A stretch of 45,979 bases of DNA, taken from assembly GCF_028693495.1 (NCBI RefSeq), contig NZ_JAQUVG010000014.1, positions 1 to 45,979 on the forward strand, written 5' to 3'. Shown in pieces: positions 34,381-42,935 of the stretch. Made by a program: the position numbers and the translations under genes. Each line of letters opens with the position of its first letter. Positions within the stretch are counted from its first letter, which is position 1. This stretch comes from Zoogloea sp. (GTDB taxonomy: Bacteria > Pseudomonadota > Gammaproteobacteria > Burkholderiales > Rhodocyclaceae). The notes beneath the pieces are model-generated. The model saw nothing but the letters and a program-made list of their open reading frames with translations. It did no database searches and was not told where the DNA came from.

Positions 34381-35508
34381 ATGAAGCGCCATCTCCTGAA
34401 CATCTACCGGCTGGGGGTCAAGGAGCTGTGGAGCCTTGCCCGGGACCCGATGATGGTGTTTCTGATCGGGTGGACCTTTACGGTGGCCATCTACGTGGCC
34501 GCGACCACGGTGCCAGAAACCCTGCACCGGGCGCCTGTTGCGATTGTCGATGAGGACCAGTCAGCCCTGTCGGCGCGGATTGTCTCGGCCTTCTATCCGC
34601 CCCGTTTCAATCCCCCGGCGCTGCTGGCCTTGCCGGAGGTGGATCCGGCCATGGACGAGGGGCGCTATACCTTCATCCTCGACATACCCCCCAACTTCCA
34701 GCGGGATGTGCTGGCAGGGCGGGCACCCCGGATCCAGCTCAACGTGGATGCCACCCGGATGAGCCAGGCCTTCACCGGTAGCGCCAGCATCCAGCAGATC
34801 GTGATGGGAGAGGTGAACGAGTTTGCCCAGCGGTATCGCGAGAACAGCGTCCTGCCCGTGGATCTCGCCCTGCGGGCCCGCTTCAATCCGGCCCTGGAGC
34901 AGTCCTGGTTCGGTGGGTTGATGGAGGTGGTGAACAACATCACCCTCCTCTCCATGATCCTGACGGGGGCTGCCCTGATCCGGGAGCGGGAGCACGGCAC
35001 GGTCGAGCATCTGCTGGTGATGCCCGTGACGCCCACCGAGATCATGTTTGCCAAAGTCTGGGCCTGTGCCCTGGTGGTCATCCTGGCCGCCACCGTCTCC
35101 CTCAACCTGGTGATCCGTGGAGCCCTGGGGGTCCCCATCGAGGGCTCCCTGCTCCTTTTCCTTGCGGGCACCACGCTGCATCTGTTTGCTACCACGTCCA
35201 TGGGCATCTTTCTGGCCACGCTGGCCCGCAGCATGCCCCAGTTCAGCCTCCTGCTGATGCTCATCGTCATGCCCCTGCAGATCCTCTCCGGAAGCATGAC
35301 GCCCCGCGAAAGCATGCCCGAGGGGGTCCAGGCCCTCATGACCCTGGCGCCGACCACCCACTTTACCGAACTGAGCCAGGCCATCCTGTACCGGGGCGCA
35401 GGTCTCGACACCGTCTGGTCACCTTTTGTGTACCTGTTCCTGATCGGCTGCGTGCTGTTTACCGTGTCCCTGTTCCGTTTCCGGCGAGCCATCACCCGCA
35501 TGACCTGA
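34381..35508 (+). CDS. yhhJ: ABC-2 type permease (YhhJ-like)
   Basis: A 375-aa inner-membrane permease. One N-terminal helix (about 22-42) precedes a large periplasmic loop (about 45-175) and five further helices to the end. The start MKRHLLNIYRLGVKELWSLARDP and the helical motif LARSMPQFSLLLMLIVMPLQILSGSMTP (cited in part) are typical of YhhJ/DrrB-like ABC-2 transporters. It begins one base after the RbbA stop, the last gene of the exporter operon. Together with RbbA's permease half it would form a two-subunit channel. Confidence 0.9.
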   Translation: MKRHLLNIYRLGVKELWSLARDPMMVFLIGWTFTVAIYVAATTVPETLHRAPVAIVDEDQSALSARIVSAFYPPRFNPPALLALPEVDPAMDEGRYTFILDIPPNFQRDVLAGRAPRIQLNVDATRMSQAFTGSASIQQIVMGEVNEFAQRYRENSVLPVDLALRARFNPALEQSWFGGLMEVVNNITLLSMILTGAALIREREHGTVEHLLVMPVTPTEIMFAKVWACALVVILAATVSLNLVIRGALGVPIEGSLLLFLAGTTLHLFATTSMGIFLATLARSMPQFSLLLMLIVMPLQILSGSMTPRESMPEGVQALMTLAPTTHFTELSQAILYRGAGLDTVWSPFVYLFLIGCVLFTVSLFRFRRAITRMT

Positions 35509-35959
35509 GGGTCATCCCGCAACGGACCGTGATGGACTCCAAGGATGTCCGGCGGAGTGTCGGCAGCGCTGTGGAAAGCTGCCCCTTTATCCCCTCCAAG
35601 CGTGGTCAAGCCTGTGGATAAGGTGTGGGCTTGATGCTCAAGATGATGAATTTGAACATTTTTTCTGTTTTGCCTCATAAATGGGCAGGGCGTTCGGCGT
35701 CCCTGAAGGGGGCGGTACCGGAAATCATGTCCCGTGCCAGAGCACAGGGCAGGTCAAGGCATGACATGCGCTTCCCTGAAGTTGTTGACGCTCCCGGGTA
35801 ACCCGAGAGGGGTGACGTCCCGAGGGGATCCGTGGCCTCTGCGGGGGCGCACCTGGGCAAAACTCCTGCCTTTGAATTCAGCGGGTTTACGCTAGAGTTA
35901 TCAAAAACGATAGAAACCAAGGCACACCTTGTCCGTGTGTTGTCCGTGGAGGGGGGCTC
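35509..35959. other. Intergenic 450-bp stretch, no gene recognised
   Basis: Between the exporter operon and the PAS-GGDEF gene. A short perfect hairpin, ATGACC-TGAG-GGTCAT (35500-35515), overlaps the yhhJ stop and lacks a U-run. A weak promoter-like pair, TTTACG (35886-35891) and GATAGA (35909-35914) 17 bases apart, could serve the cyclase gene. A short minus-strand open frame here (35675-35920) has no ribosome binding site or known features. No known c-di-GMP riboswitch signature was seen. Confidence 0.4.
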
Positions 35960-37702
35960 ATGTCAGGTCCGGTTTTTTCCGTGTCGGAGGGAGAGCACTC
36001 CGGTGACTTGAACGATCTGAGGCAGCGCGTTCTCGACAGCCTGGGTGCCCTGATCGTGACCAAGGACCGGGAAGGGCGCTATACCTACGCCAACCGGATC
36101 TTCTGCCAGTGGGTGGGGGCACCTCTCGAGTCGGTCATTGGCAGAAAGGCCAGGGATTTCTTCGATGAAGCGACTGCCGGGCAGGTCGAGGCCGTAGAGC
36201 AGGAGGTGATTGAGACCTGCCGGCTGATGGAGACCCACGCCTCCTTCCTGCTCACTTCCAGCGGCGAATCGCGGCGCTTTCTAGCCGTCAAGTCTCCCTT
36301 GCTTGACCGGGAGGGGCGTGTTGTGGGTCTGTCCAGCGTTTACGTGGATGTGACCGAGCGCGAGCGTACCGCGGCGCTGTTGCAGGAGTCCCGCGCCATT
36401 CTGGATACGGTGATGGCCAACGTGGATGCCCACATCTACATGAAGGACGAAAACCGGCGTTACCTGTTTGTCAGCCGCAAGGTAGCTCAACTCTTCCAGC
36501 GATCCACCGAGGAAATGATCGGACATACCAGTGAGGAACTGCTGGAAGAGGAACAGGCCGAGTCCTTCAGGGCGCTGGATGACAGGGTGTACGCCCAGGG
36601 TGGTCATCATGCTGGGGAAGAGTGTTTCCGGGTCGGGGGGCAGATGCGCTACTACTGGTCCGTCAAGCTGCTGCTGGAGCGGCCAGGGCAGACCAATTGC
36701 CTGGTCGGTTTTTCCTCGGATATCACCGAACTGAAGCTGGCCGAGCATGCCCTGGCCCGTTCGGAGGCGCGTTTCAGGACGCTCTTCGAGGCCAGCAGTG
36801 AAGCCGTTTTCGTCTTCAACCGGAGCCTCGTCCTGCTGGATTGCAATCCGGCCGCCCTGACCTTGCTGGGTCTGAGCCGCAAGGAGGAATGCATGGGCCG
36901 CTGTCTGAAAGATCTTTCGCCGCCTGCACAGCCCTGCGGGATGCCCTCGGCCGAGCTGCTGGAGGAGTATCTGCAGGTTGCGGATCGCAAAGGCCGTCAC
37001 CGTTTTGAGTGGATGCTCCGCAGCGCGGGTCAGGATGAACTGGTTCCGGTAGAGGTCGTCATCAGTGCCATGAGCCTGGACGGAGTGCCGGCTTTCCTCG
37101 CTACCCTGAGGGATCTGACCGAGCGCAAGCAATATGAGAGCAAGATTCATCAGCTGGCTTTTTACGATGCGCTGACAGAGTTGCCCAACCGCCGCCTGTT
37201 TTTCGATCGACTCGCCAAAGCGTTGGCCCAGAGCCAGCGCAGTGGGCTGTATGGGGCGGTGATTTATCTGGATCTCGACAACTTCAAGCCGGTTAACGAC
37301 CACTATGGCCATCGGGCCGGAGATCAGGTGCTGCAGGAGGCGGCACGGCGCCTGAGCCATTCCATTCGCGAACAGGACACGGTAGCCCGTCTGGGGGGGG
37401 ATGAATTCGTGGTCCTGCTGGTGCATGTGGCCAAATCCGAGGAAACCGCGATGGCCATGGTCCGCCAGGTGGCGGCCCGAATCCTGGAGGACCTGGGCAA
37501 GCCCTACCTCATTCCAGGGGCTGCTCCTGACGGAACGGGGGCACCCGTGGCCCATTCCTGTTCGGCCAGTCTGGGGCTGACCCTGTTTCCGCCTTGCGAG
37601 CTGGATGGTGAGGCTATTCTCAAGCGGGCCGATGATGCGATGTATCAAGCCAAGAGCGAAGGGCGCAACCGGATCCGGATGGATCGACGTCCTCCGGCTT
37701 GA
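35960..37702 (+). CDS. PAS-PAS-PAS-GGDEF diguanylate cyclase
   Basis: A 580-aa soluble protein: three PAS domains at about 20-135, 142-260 and 265-390, followed by a GGDEF domain at about 395-575. The active-site motif GGDEF (479-483) is intact and the product-inhibition site REQD (470-473) is in the right place, so it should make c-di-GMP from two GTP under feedback control. No EAL domain is present, in contrast to the two phosphodiesterase-like proteins of this window. A strong GGAGGGGG lies 6 bases before the ATG. It is followed by a terminator at 37807. Confidence 0.92.
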   Translation: MSGPVFSVSEGEHSGDLNDLRQRVLDSLGALIVTKDREGRYTYANRIFCQWVGAPLESVIGRKARDFFDEATAGQVEAVEQEVIETCRLMETHASFLLTSSGESRRFLAVKSPLLDREGRVVGLSSVYVDVTERERTAALLQESRAILDTVMANVDAHIYMKDENRRYLFVSRKVAQLFQRSTEEMIGHTSEELLEEEQAESFRALDDRVYAQGGHHAGEECFRVGGQMRYYWSVKLLLERPGQTNCLVGFSSDITELKLAEHALARSEARFRTLFEASSEAVFVFNRSLVLLDCNPAALTLLGLSRKEECMGRCLKDLSPPAQPCGMPSAELLEEYLQVADRKGRHRFEWMLRSAGQDELVPVEVVISAMSLDGVPAFLATLRDLTERKQYESKIHQLAFYDALTELPNRRLFFDRLAKALAQSQRSGLYGAVIYLDLDNFKPVNDHYGHRAGDQVLQEAARRLSHSIREQDTVARLGGDEFVVLLVHVAKSEETAMAMVRQVAARILEDLGKPYLIPGAAPDGTGAPVAHSCSASLGLTLFPPCELDGEAILKRADDAMYQAKSEGRNRIRMDRRPPA

Positions 37703-37806
37703 GTCATGATTCATCACAACCCTCGTGTTTGCCGAGAACAAGTCGGGCTGGGCTGGGAGTTGTCCGGCGCAAACGCGACTGAAGCGCTGCGCCAAGTGTG
37801 GTTTGA

Positions 37807-37838
37807 AACGCAACGGACGACAAGCCGTTCCGTTTTTT
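37807..37838 (+). terminator. Rho-independent terminator of the diguanylate cyclase gene
   Basis: AACG-C-AACGG, an 8-base loop and CCGTT-C-CGTT form a stem with one mismatch, followed by TTTTTT. It lies about 105 bases past the cyclase stop. Confidence 0.7.
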
Positions 37839-37862
37839 GATCTCGCCCCAGTCCTTGGGAGT

Positions 37863-37939
37863 ATGCTTCATAAGCATCCGGCCATATACGGATGTTTCCC
37901 GCCCACAGGCCTTCCTGCGGATTGCCTGAGCGTGTGGGC
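37863..37939 (+). promoter_or_regulatory. Structured leader upstream of the DASS transporter
   Basis: Three perfect stems occur in 77 bases: ATGCTT-CAT-AAGCAT (37863-37877), CATCCG-8-CGGATG (37875-37894, sharing CAT with the first) and GCCCACA ... TGTGGGC (37901-37939, with nested CAGGC/GCCTG). The last stem is followed within 10 bases by TGTTTTCC and sits 26 bases before the ATG. The overlap of stems one and two would allow alternative folds. The class is not recognised. Confidence 0.4.
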
Positions 37940-37965
37940 TGCGTGTTTTCCATGGGAGCCATGAA

Positions 37966-39432
37966 ATGAAAAACGATGCGTTGCGGCCTGTTCCTGCCCT
38001 TGTCGCGCTGGCCATCACCCTTCTGATCTGGTTCGGCATTCCGGTACCCGAGGGGGTCAAACCGAACGCCTGGCACTTGCTGGCCATGTTCATCGGCACG
38101 ATTGCCGCGATCATCGGCAAGGCCATGCCCATCGGGGCCATTGCCATCATTGCGATCACCCTGGTGGCCATCACCGGTGTGACCAACGAGAAGCCCTCGG
38201 CAGCCATTGCCGATGCCCTGAGTGGCTTTTCCAATTCCCTGATCTGGCTGATCGGCATTTCGATCATGATTTCCCGGGGATTGGTCAAGACGGGTCTGGG
38301 CGCGCGCATAGGCTACTACTTCATCTCCCTGTTCGGCCGCAAGACAGTGGGGATAGGCTACGCCCTCAGCATCTCCGAGCTGATCCTGGCACCGCTGACG
38401 CCGAGCAACACTGCCCGGGGGGGCGGCATCATACATCCGATCATGCGCTCGATTGCCAACAGTTTCGGGTCGTCGCCCGAACAGGGCACTTCGGAGAAGA
38501 TCGGCCGCTATCTGGCCCTGGTGAATTACCACACCAACCCCATCACTTCGGCGATGTTCATCACTGCCACCGCGCCCAATCCCCTGGTGGTCAAGCTGGT
38601 GGCCGAAGCCACCGGAGCGCAGATCAGCCTGTCCTGGGGGACCTGGGCCCTGGCCATGCTGCTGCCCGGTCTGGTGGCCATTGCGCTGATGCCCCTGGTG
38701 ATCCTCTGGCTTTACCCTCCGGAGATCCGGGACACCCGGGATGCCCGCACCTTCGCCCTCTCCCGGCTGGCAGAACTGGGACCGGTCAAGACCAGCGAGA
38801 AGATCCTGCTTGGAGTGTTTGCCTGGCTGCTGTTCCTGTGGGCAGGCATCCCGGACATGATCGCAGGTGCGGCCTACGCGGTCGATGCCACCACCGCGGC
38901 CATGTCCGGGCTGGCCCTGCTGCTGCTGGCCGGTGTGCTGACCTGGGATGACGTGCTGGCGGAAAAGAGTGCCTGGGATACGATCACCTGGTTCTCGGCG
39001 CTGGTCATGATGGCCACTTTCCTCAACAAGCTCGGCATCATCTTCTGGCTGTCGTCGGTCCTGCAGGGCGGCATCCTGCAGCTGGGGCTGGGCTGGATGG
39101 GGGCGGTCACACTGCTTACCCTGGTCTATATGTACGCCCATTACCTCTTTGCCAGCACCACCGCGCACATCACGGCGATGTTTGGTGCCTTCTACGCTGC
39201 GGGGATCGCTCTCGGAGCGCCACCGATGGCCTTCGCGCTGCTGCTGGCGGCGGCTTCGTCGATCATGATGACCCTCACCCACTACGCCACCGGGACCTCG
39301 CCGATCATTTTTGGATCGGGGTACACGACCCTGGGGCAGTGGTGGTTCGCTGGTCTGGTCATGAGCGTGGTCAACCTGCTGGTATGGGTTCTGGTCGGTG
39401 GGGTGTGGTGGAAGCTCCTGGGTTACTGGTAG
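37966..39432 (+). CDS. DASS-family (CitT/TtdT-type) anion or dicarboxylate transporter
   Basis: A 488-aa inner-membrane protein with about 11-13 helices. The family motifs are TPSNTARGGGIIHPI (SNT loop, about 148) and ATGTSPIIFGSGY (about 445). The subfamily includes citrate/succinate, tartrate/succinate and 2-oxoglutarate/malate exchangers, so a di- or tricarboxylate substrate is expected. Genes for using such a substrate are not adjacent. The leader is heavily structured, so expression may be controlled after transcription starts. Confidence 0.88.
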   Translation: MKNDALRPVPALVALAITLLIWFGIPVPEGVKPNAWHLLAMFIGTIAAIIGKAMPIGAIAIIAITLVAITGVTNEKPSAAIADALSGFSNSLIWLIGISIMISRGLVKTGLGARIGYYFISLFGRKTVGIGYALSISELILAPLTPSNTARGGGIIHPIMRSIANSFGSSPEQGTSEKIGRYLALVNYHTNPITSAMFITATAPNPLVVKLVAEATGAQISLSWGTWALAMLLPGLVAIALMPLVILWLYPPEIRDTRDARTFALSRLAELGPVKTSEKILLGVFAWLLFLWAGIPDMIAGAAYAVDATTAAMSGLALLLLAGVLTWDDVLAEKSAWDTITWFSALVMMATFLNKLGIIFWLSSVLQGGILQLGLGWMGAVTLLTLVYMYAHYLFASTTAHITAMFGAFYAAGIALGAPPMAFALLLAAASSIMMTLTHYATGTSPIIFGSGYTTLGQWWFAGLVMSVVNLLVWVLVGGVWWKLLGYW

Positions 39433-39456
39433 CAAGCGTCAGGGGCAAGCCCGTCA

Positions 39457-39485
39457 TTTATCAGGCTTGCTGGGCGGGCTATACT
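39457..39485 (+). promoter_or_regulatory. Weak promoter for the tyrosine recombinase
   Basis: TTTATC (39457-39462) and TATACT (39480-39485) are 17 bases apart, 35 bases before the ATG at 39520. The -10 is good and the -35 is weak. Confidence 0.35.
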
Positions 39486-39519
39486 TTGGCGCCGTGTCCT
39501 CTGCCTTACGAGAGCTTCG

Positions 39520-41319
39520 ATGGCCCAGAATCTGGATGTTGCCCGCCCCCAGCGTCATTACACCCGGGCCGATTTCACGGCCCTCAGGGCCTGGCTCAAC
39601 AAGCTCCCGCTGGCCCGTATTGCCACGCTTTACTACAGCGAGGATGATCTGGACATCCTGGGCTGCGGAAGTCCTGCGGCGCTGGGAGCCCGCCTGGATG
39701 ATCTGCGGGATCAGCTGATCGAGCGGGCCAGTCTGGCCAACCCCCACGTGGCAGAGGCCCTGGCTCAGGCCCGGCGCTCCCAGCGCTGGTCCAGGGTGGC
39801 ACTGGATTTTCTGGTCCAGGCGGCAGATCGGGACATGCGGGCGCCGCGTCCCGCGGATGCGGTATCTGTCTGGTTCAAACCCCGGGTGGCCCGCTCCCTC
39901 AAGGGTGAAAAGCTCGAGACTCTGGCGGATCTGATGGCCTGGATTGCCGCCCGGGGGGCAGGCTGGTGGCGTCCCCTGCCCCGCTTGGGCAAAGGCAAGG
40001 CAGAGGTGCTGATACGCTGGTTGCAGGAGCAGGCGGCCACCCTGGGGCCCTTGCCGGATCTGTCTCCTGTCTTGCCCTTGCCGGTGACGCCGGTTCTGCT
40101 CGATCCCGCCGAGCCTGTCCTCGTGCCCCTGGAGCGGGTGAGTCTGGCCGGGGAACTGGACGGCAGCCTGGGCAGCAACCGGAGTCCGGCTTTCTGCCTG
40201 GTGGCGGCCCGCAATGATCTGGAAGCGATTCAGGCCTATCTCTATAAATTCCGCGCCCAGGACAAGACTCGCAGGGCCTACCAGAAGGAACTGGAGCGTT
40301 TTCTGTTGTGGTGCATCCACAAGGCCCGCAAGCCTTTGTCCAGTGTGCTGGTGGACCACTGCGAACGCTACAAGGATTTTCTAGCGGCGCCGGACCCGGA
40401 TTGGTGTGGAATCAAGGCCCTGCGTTTCGGTCCTCGCTGGCGACCTTTTGTCGGCCCCCTGTCCCCTGCTTCCCAGCGTTATACGGTCACCATTCTGCGC
40501 GGGTTCTTCGCCTGGCTGGTGGAGGTACGTTACCTGGCGGGCAATCCCTGGGTGGCCGTGGGAGACCCACCGGTAGCCAGGGCCATGGCACCCTTGCAAC
40601 TGGACAAGGCCCTGAACCGCGAATTGTGGGAGAAACTGGCCCGGCTCGATGGTTTGCTCGACCAGTTGTGTGCCACCGCCGAACCAGGGCGGCAGGCCCA
40701 GTACCGGCTGGTGCGGGCGGTGCTGCTGCTGCTTGGCTACACCGGCTTGCGTCGGGAGGAGGCTGCCCATGCGACCCGTAATCACCTGCGTCCCCTGAGG
40801 GCTCACCCGGCCGGACTCTGGGAACTGGATGTGCTGGGCAAGCGCAACAGGTGGCGTACTGTCTTTTTGCCTCCCAGGGTCGTGGCGGCGCTGGACGCTC
40901 ACTGGCAGGACCGGGAGCAGGATTTTTCCAATCCGGGCGTCGAACTGGCCCTGATTTCTCCGGTGCTGATTCCGCCGACCGAAAGCGCCCGTAACAAGCA
41001 TCTGGACGCTGATGATGGCAGTTTGACGGGGAATGGGTTTTCCCCGGATGGACTGTACCGTGCGGTCAAGACCGTGTTGCTGCGCCTGGCTGATGACCCC
41101 CGTGCCGAACTGGAGCCCGACGAGCGGAACGCCCTGCGCCGGGCGGCCCCGCATGCCTTGCGTCATACCTTTGGCACCCGGGCTGCTGCCCAGGAATTGC
41201 CCCTAGACGTGCTCCAGCGGGTCCTCGGCCATGCCAGCCTGCAGACCACGACGATCTATGTGCAGGCGGAGCGGCGTCGCAGCATTGAAGAAATGGGCAA
41301 ATTTTTCGGACAGGGGTAA
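39520..41319 (+). CDS. Tyrosine site-specific recombinase (phage-integrase family), catalytically complete
   Basis: A 599-aa recombinase. A long N-terminal part (about 1-240), with a helical HTH-like section, precedes a SAM-like core-binding domain (about 245-360) and the catalytic domain (about 375-595). Catalytic residues are in place: R411 in YTGLRREEA, H545 and R548 in HALRHTFG, H571 in LGH and nucleophile Y580. It is therefore probably active. The large N-terminal extension matches DUF3701-type integrases, as far as I recall. It is not part of an obvious prophage. An inverted-repeat cluster lies just past its stop, then a strong terminator. Confidence 0.88.
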   Translation: MAQNLDVARPQRHYTRADFTALRAWLNKLPLARIATLYYSEDDLDILGCGSPAALGARLDDLRDQLIERASLANPHVAEALAQARRSQRWSRVALDFLVQAADRDMRAPRPADAVSVWFKPRVARSLKGEKLETLADLMAWIAARGAGWWRPLPRLGKGKAEVLIRWLQEQAATLGPLPDLSPVLPLPVTPVLLDPAEPVLVPLERVSLAGELDGSLGSNRSPAFCLVAARNDLEAIQAYLYKFRAQDKTRRAYQKELERFLLWCIHKARKPLSSVLVDHCERYKDFLAAPDPDWCGIKALRFGPRWRPFVGPLSPASQRYTVTILRGFFAWLVEVRYLAGNPWVAVGDPPVARAMAPLQLDKALNRELWEKLARLDGLLDQLCATAEPGRQAQYRLVRAVLLLLGYTGLRREEAAHATRNHLRPLRAHPAGLWELDVLGKRNRWRTVFLPPRVVAALDAHWQDREQDFSNPGVELALISPVLIPPTESARNKHLDADDGSLTGNGFSPDGLYRAVKTVLLRLADDPRAELEPDERNALRRAAPHALRHTFGTRAAAQELPLDVLQRVLGHASLQTTTIYVQAERRRSIEEMGKFFGQG

Positions 41320-41344
41320 GGGAGACGGAGGAGGGATCGTGGAT

Positions 41345-41396
41345 TTGTTACGTGCCGCGACAACTTCCCGTAACAAGGATGTTGCATTGCAGCATC
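41345..41396. repeat. Inverted-repeat cluster past the recombinase stop
   Basis: TTGTTACG (41345-41352) and CGTAACAA (41369-41376) form 8-bp inverted arms 16 bases apart, a 32-bp site like a tyrosine-recombinase core. It is followed at once by a 19-bp near-perfect palindrome (GATG ... CATC, 41378-41396). The site lies 26-77 bases past the recombinase stop. A function as crossover or regulatory site is inferred. Confidence 0.45.
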
Positions 41397-41451
41397 CGGA
41401 GGAGTATTGTTGAACCTGTCTCCTCCACCCTCCTCCTTTGGTGTGGATTTC

Positions 41452-41486
41452 AAACCCGAGCGGCTTGCGCCCCTCGGGTTTTTTTT
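41452..41486 (+). terminator. Rho-independent terminator of the recombinase gene
   Basis: AAACCCGAG, a 12-base loop and CTCGGGTTT form a perfect 9-bp stem continuing into an eight-T run. It ends where the convergent MBL gene ends. On the minus strand the run is only TTTG, so it acts mainly on the plus strand. Confidence 0.85.
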
Positions 41487-42895
41487 CAGATTTCGAGGGT
41501 GTCGCCCCGGAGGGGAAGCGTCACGTTCTTCCAGCCCAGCCGTTGCCGGATTGCATCGGTAAAGTGGCTGGCTGCGGCGCTTTCCCCATGTACCACGCAG
41601 GTGTGTCCCGGCGCTTCATGAAACATGCCCAGCCAGTTGAGAAGATCTCCCTGGTCGGCGTGGGCTGACAGTCCTCCAACGGTGTAGATACGGGCCTTGA
41701 CGGACAGTTGCTCCCCGAAGATGCGGACCAGTCGGGCTCCGTCCACCAGGCGTCGCCCCAGGGTACCGGCAGCCTGAAATCCAGTGATCAGCACACTGCA
41801 CTCGCTACGGGGCAGATTCTCCCGCAGGTGGTACTTGATCCGGCCTGCTTCGCACATGCCGCTGGCCGAAATGATGATGGCGCCGCTGCGGACGCCGTTG
41901 AGCGCCCGAGAGGCTTCCACATCCGCCACGAACTCGATCTTCATTTTTCCGGGATGGGTTTCCAGCCACCGGGTCAGTTCATGGGTCTGGACATCCAGCA
42001 GTCCAGGATGGCAAAGGGTGATCCGGGTGGCCGCCTGGGCCATGGGAGAGTCCACATAGATCTTGAGGGGTGGCAGGCGTTCCTGGCGCACCAGCTCAGC
42101 CAGAAGATAGATCAGTTCCTGGGTGCGTCCCACCGCGAAGGAGGGAATGATCAGGTTGCCATGGCAGGCGTGTGTCCGTCCGATGGCGGTGATGATTTCT
42201 TCCTCTGTTTCGGGCAGCGGACGGTGGAGACGGTCGCCATAGGTGGATTCAATCAGCAGCAGGTCGGCACGAGGGGGCGGGGGTTCGGGATCTTCAAGCA
42301 GGGGCCGGTTGCGCATGCCCAGATCGCCTGAAAACACCAGTTTGCGGGGTTTCCGGCCGCTGATGTCCACTTCGAGCCAGGCCGAGCCCAGAATGTGACC
42401 CGCATCATGAAAGCACACCCGTACTGTTCCGGCAGCCTGGACGGGCGTGCGGTAGGGAACGGGCTTGAGCAGCTCAAGGCATTTCTGTGCTTCGGTGACG
42501 GTGTAGAGCGGTGCAGGGATCCCCCGTCCGTGGCGGCCTCGTCGATGCTGGTTGCGCAGATGCCACTCCGCTTCCTTTTCCTGAATATGGGCACTGTCGG
42601 GTAGCAACACCTGGAGCAGGTCGATGGTCGCGGAGGTGGCATAGACCGGACCACGAAAGCCCATGACCGCCAGCCGGGGGAGCAGGCCGGAGTGGTCGAT
42701 ATGGGCATGGGTCAGCAGCACGAAATCCAGCTTCCGTACGTCAAGCCCGAAGTCCAGGGCGTGGACATTCTTGCTGTGGGCCTCGGCTCCCCCCTGGTAC
42801 ATGCCGCAATCCACAAGGAAACGCACATCGCCGGCTTCGACGAGCGTGCAAGAACCGGTGACTTCGCCAGCTGCTCCAAAAAAATGGATTCGCAT
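41486..42895 (-). CDS. Beta-CASP metallo-beta-lactamase nuclease
   Basis: A 469-aa protein. The MBL zinc motif HAHIDH is at H63, H65, D67 and H68, with HDAGHILGSA and the FSGDLG motif further on. The beta-CASP insert (about 210-370) carries SFAVGRTQELIY, and the C-terminal zinc ligands are in TVGGLSAHADQGDLL and CVVHGE. The layout matches the CPSF-73/YSH1-like RNA-processing exonuclease group, so it likely cleaves RNA, or possibly DNA. It sits 40 bases after the degenerate recombinase on the same strand, a probable two-gene operon, and is convergent with the active recombinase. Confidence 0.9.
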   Translation of the reverse strand: MRIHFFGAAGEVTGSCTLVEAGDVRFLVDCGMYQGGAEAHSKNVHALDFGLDVRKLDFVLLTHAHIDHSGLLPRLAVMGFRGPVYATSATIDLLQVLLPDSAHIQEKEAEWHLRNQHRRGRHGRGIPAPLYTVTEAQKCLELLKPVPYRTPVQAAGTVRVCFHDAGHILGSAWLEVDISGRKPRKLVFSGDLGMRNRPLLEDPEPPPPRADLLLIESTYGDRLHRPLPETEEEIITAIGRTHACHGNLIIPSFAVGRTQELIYLLAELVRQERLPPLKIYVDSPMAQAATRITLCHPGLLDVQTHELTRWLETHPGKMKIEFVADVEASRALNGVRSGAIIISASGMCEAGRIKYHLRENLPRSECSVLITGFQAAGTLGRRLVDGARLVRIFGEQLSVKARIYTVGGLSAHADQGDLLNWLGMFHEAPGHTCVVHGESAAASHFTDAIRQRLGWKNVTLPLRGDTLEI

Positions 42896-42935
42896 GATGG
42901 AACGCTCCCTTTCTGCGGAGGAAAAACAGCAGTGC

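Noticed and set aside
31536-34403. Minus-strand 955-aa frame antisense to rbbA
   Set aside because: Shadow of the ABC gene with low-complexity His/Gln/Gly composition.
35509-35959. c-di-GMP riboswitch before the PAS-GGDEF gene
   Set aside because: No GEMM-like core or tetraloop receptor pattern was seen.
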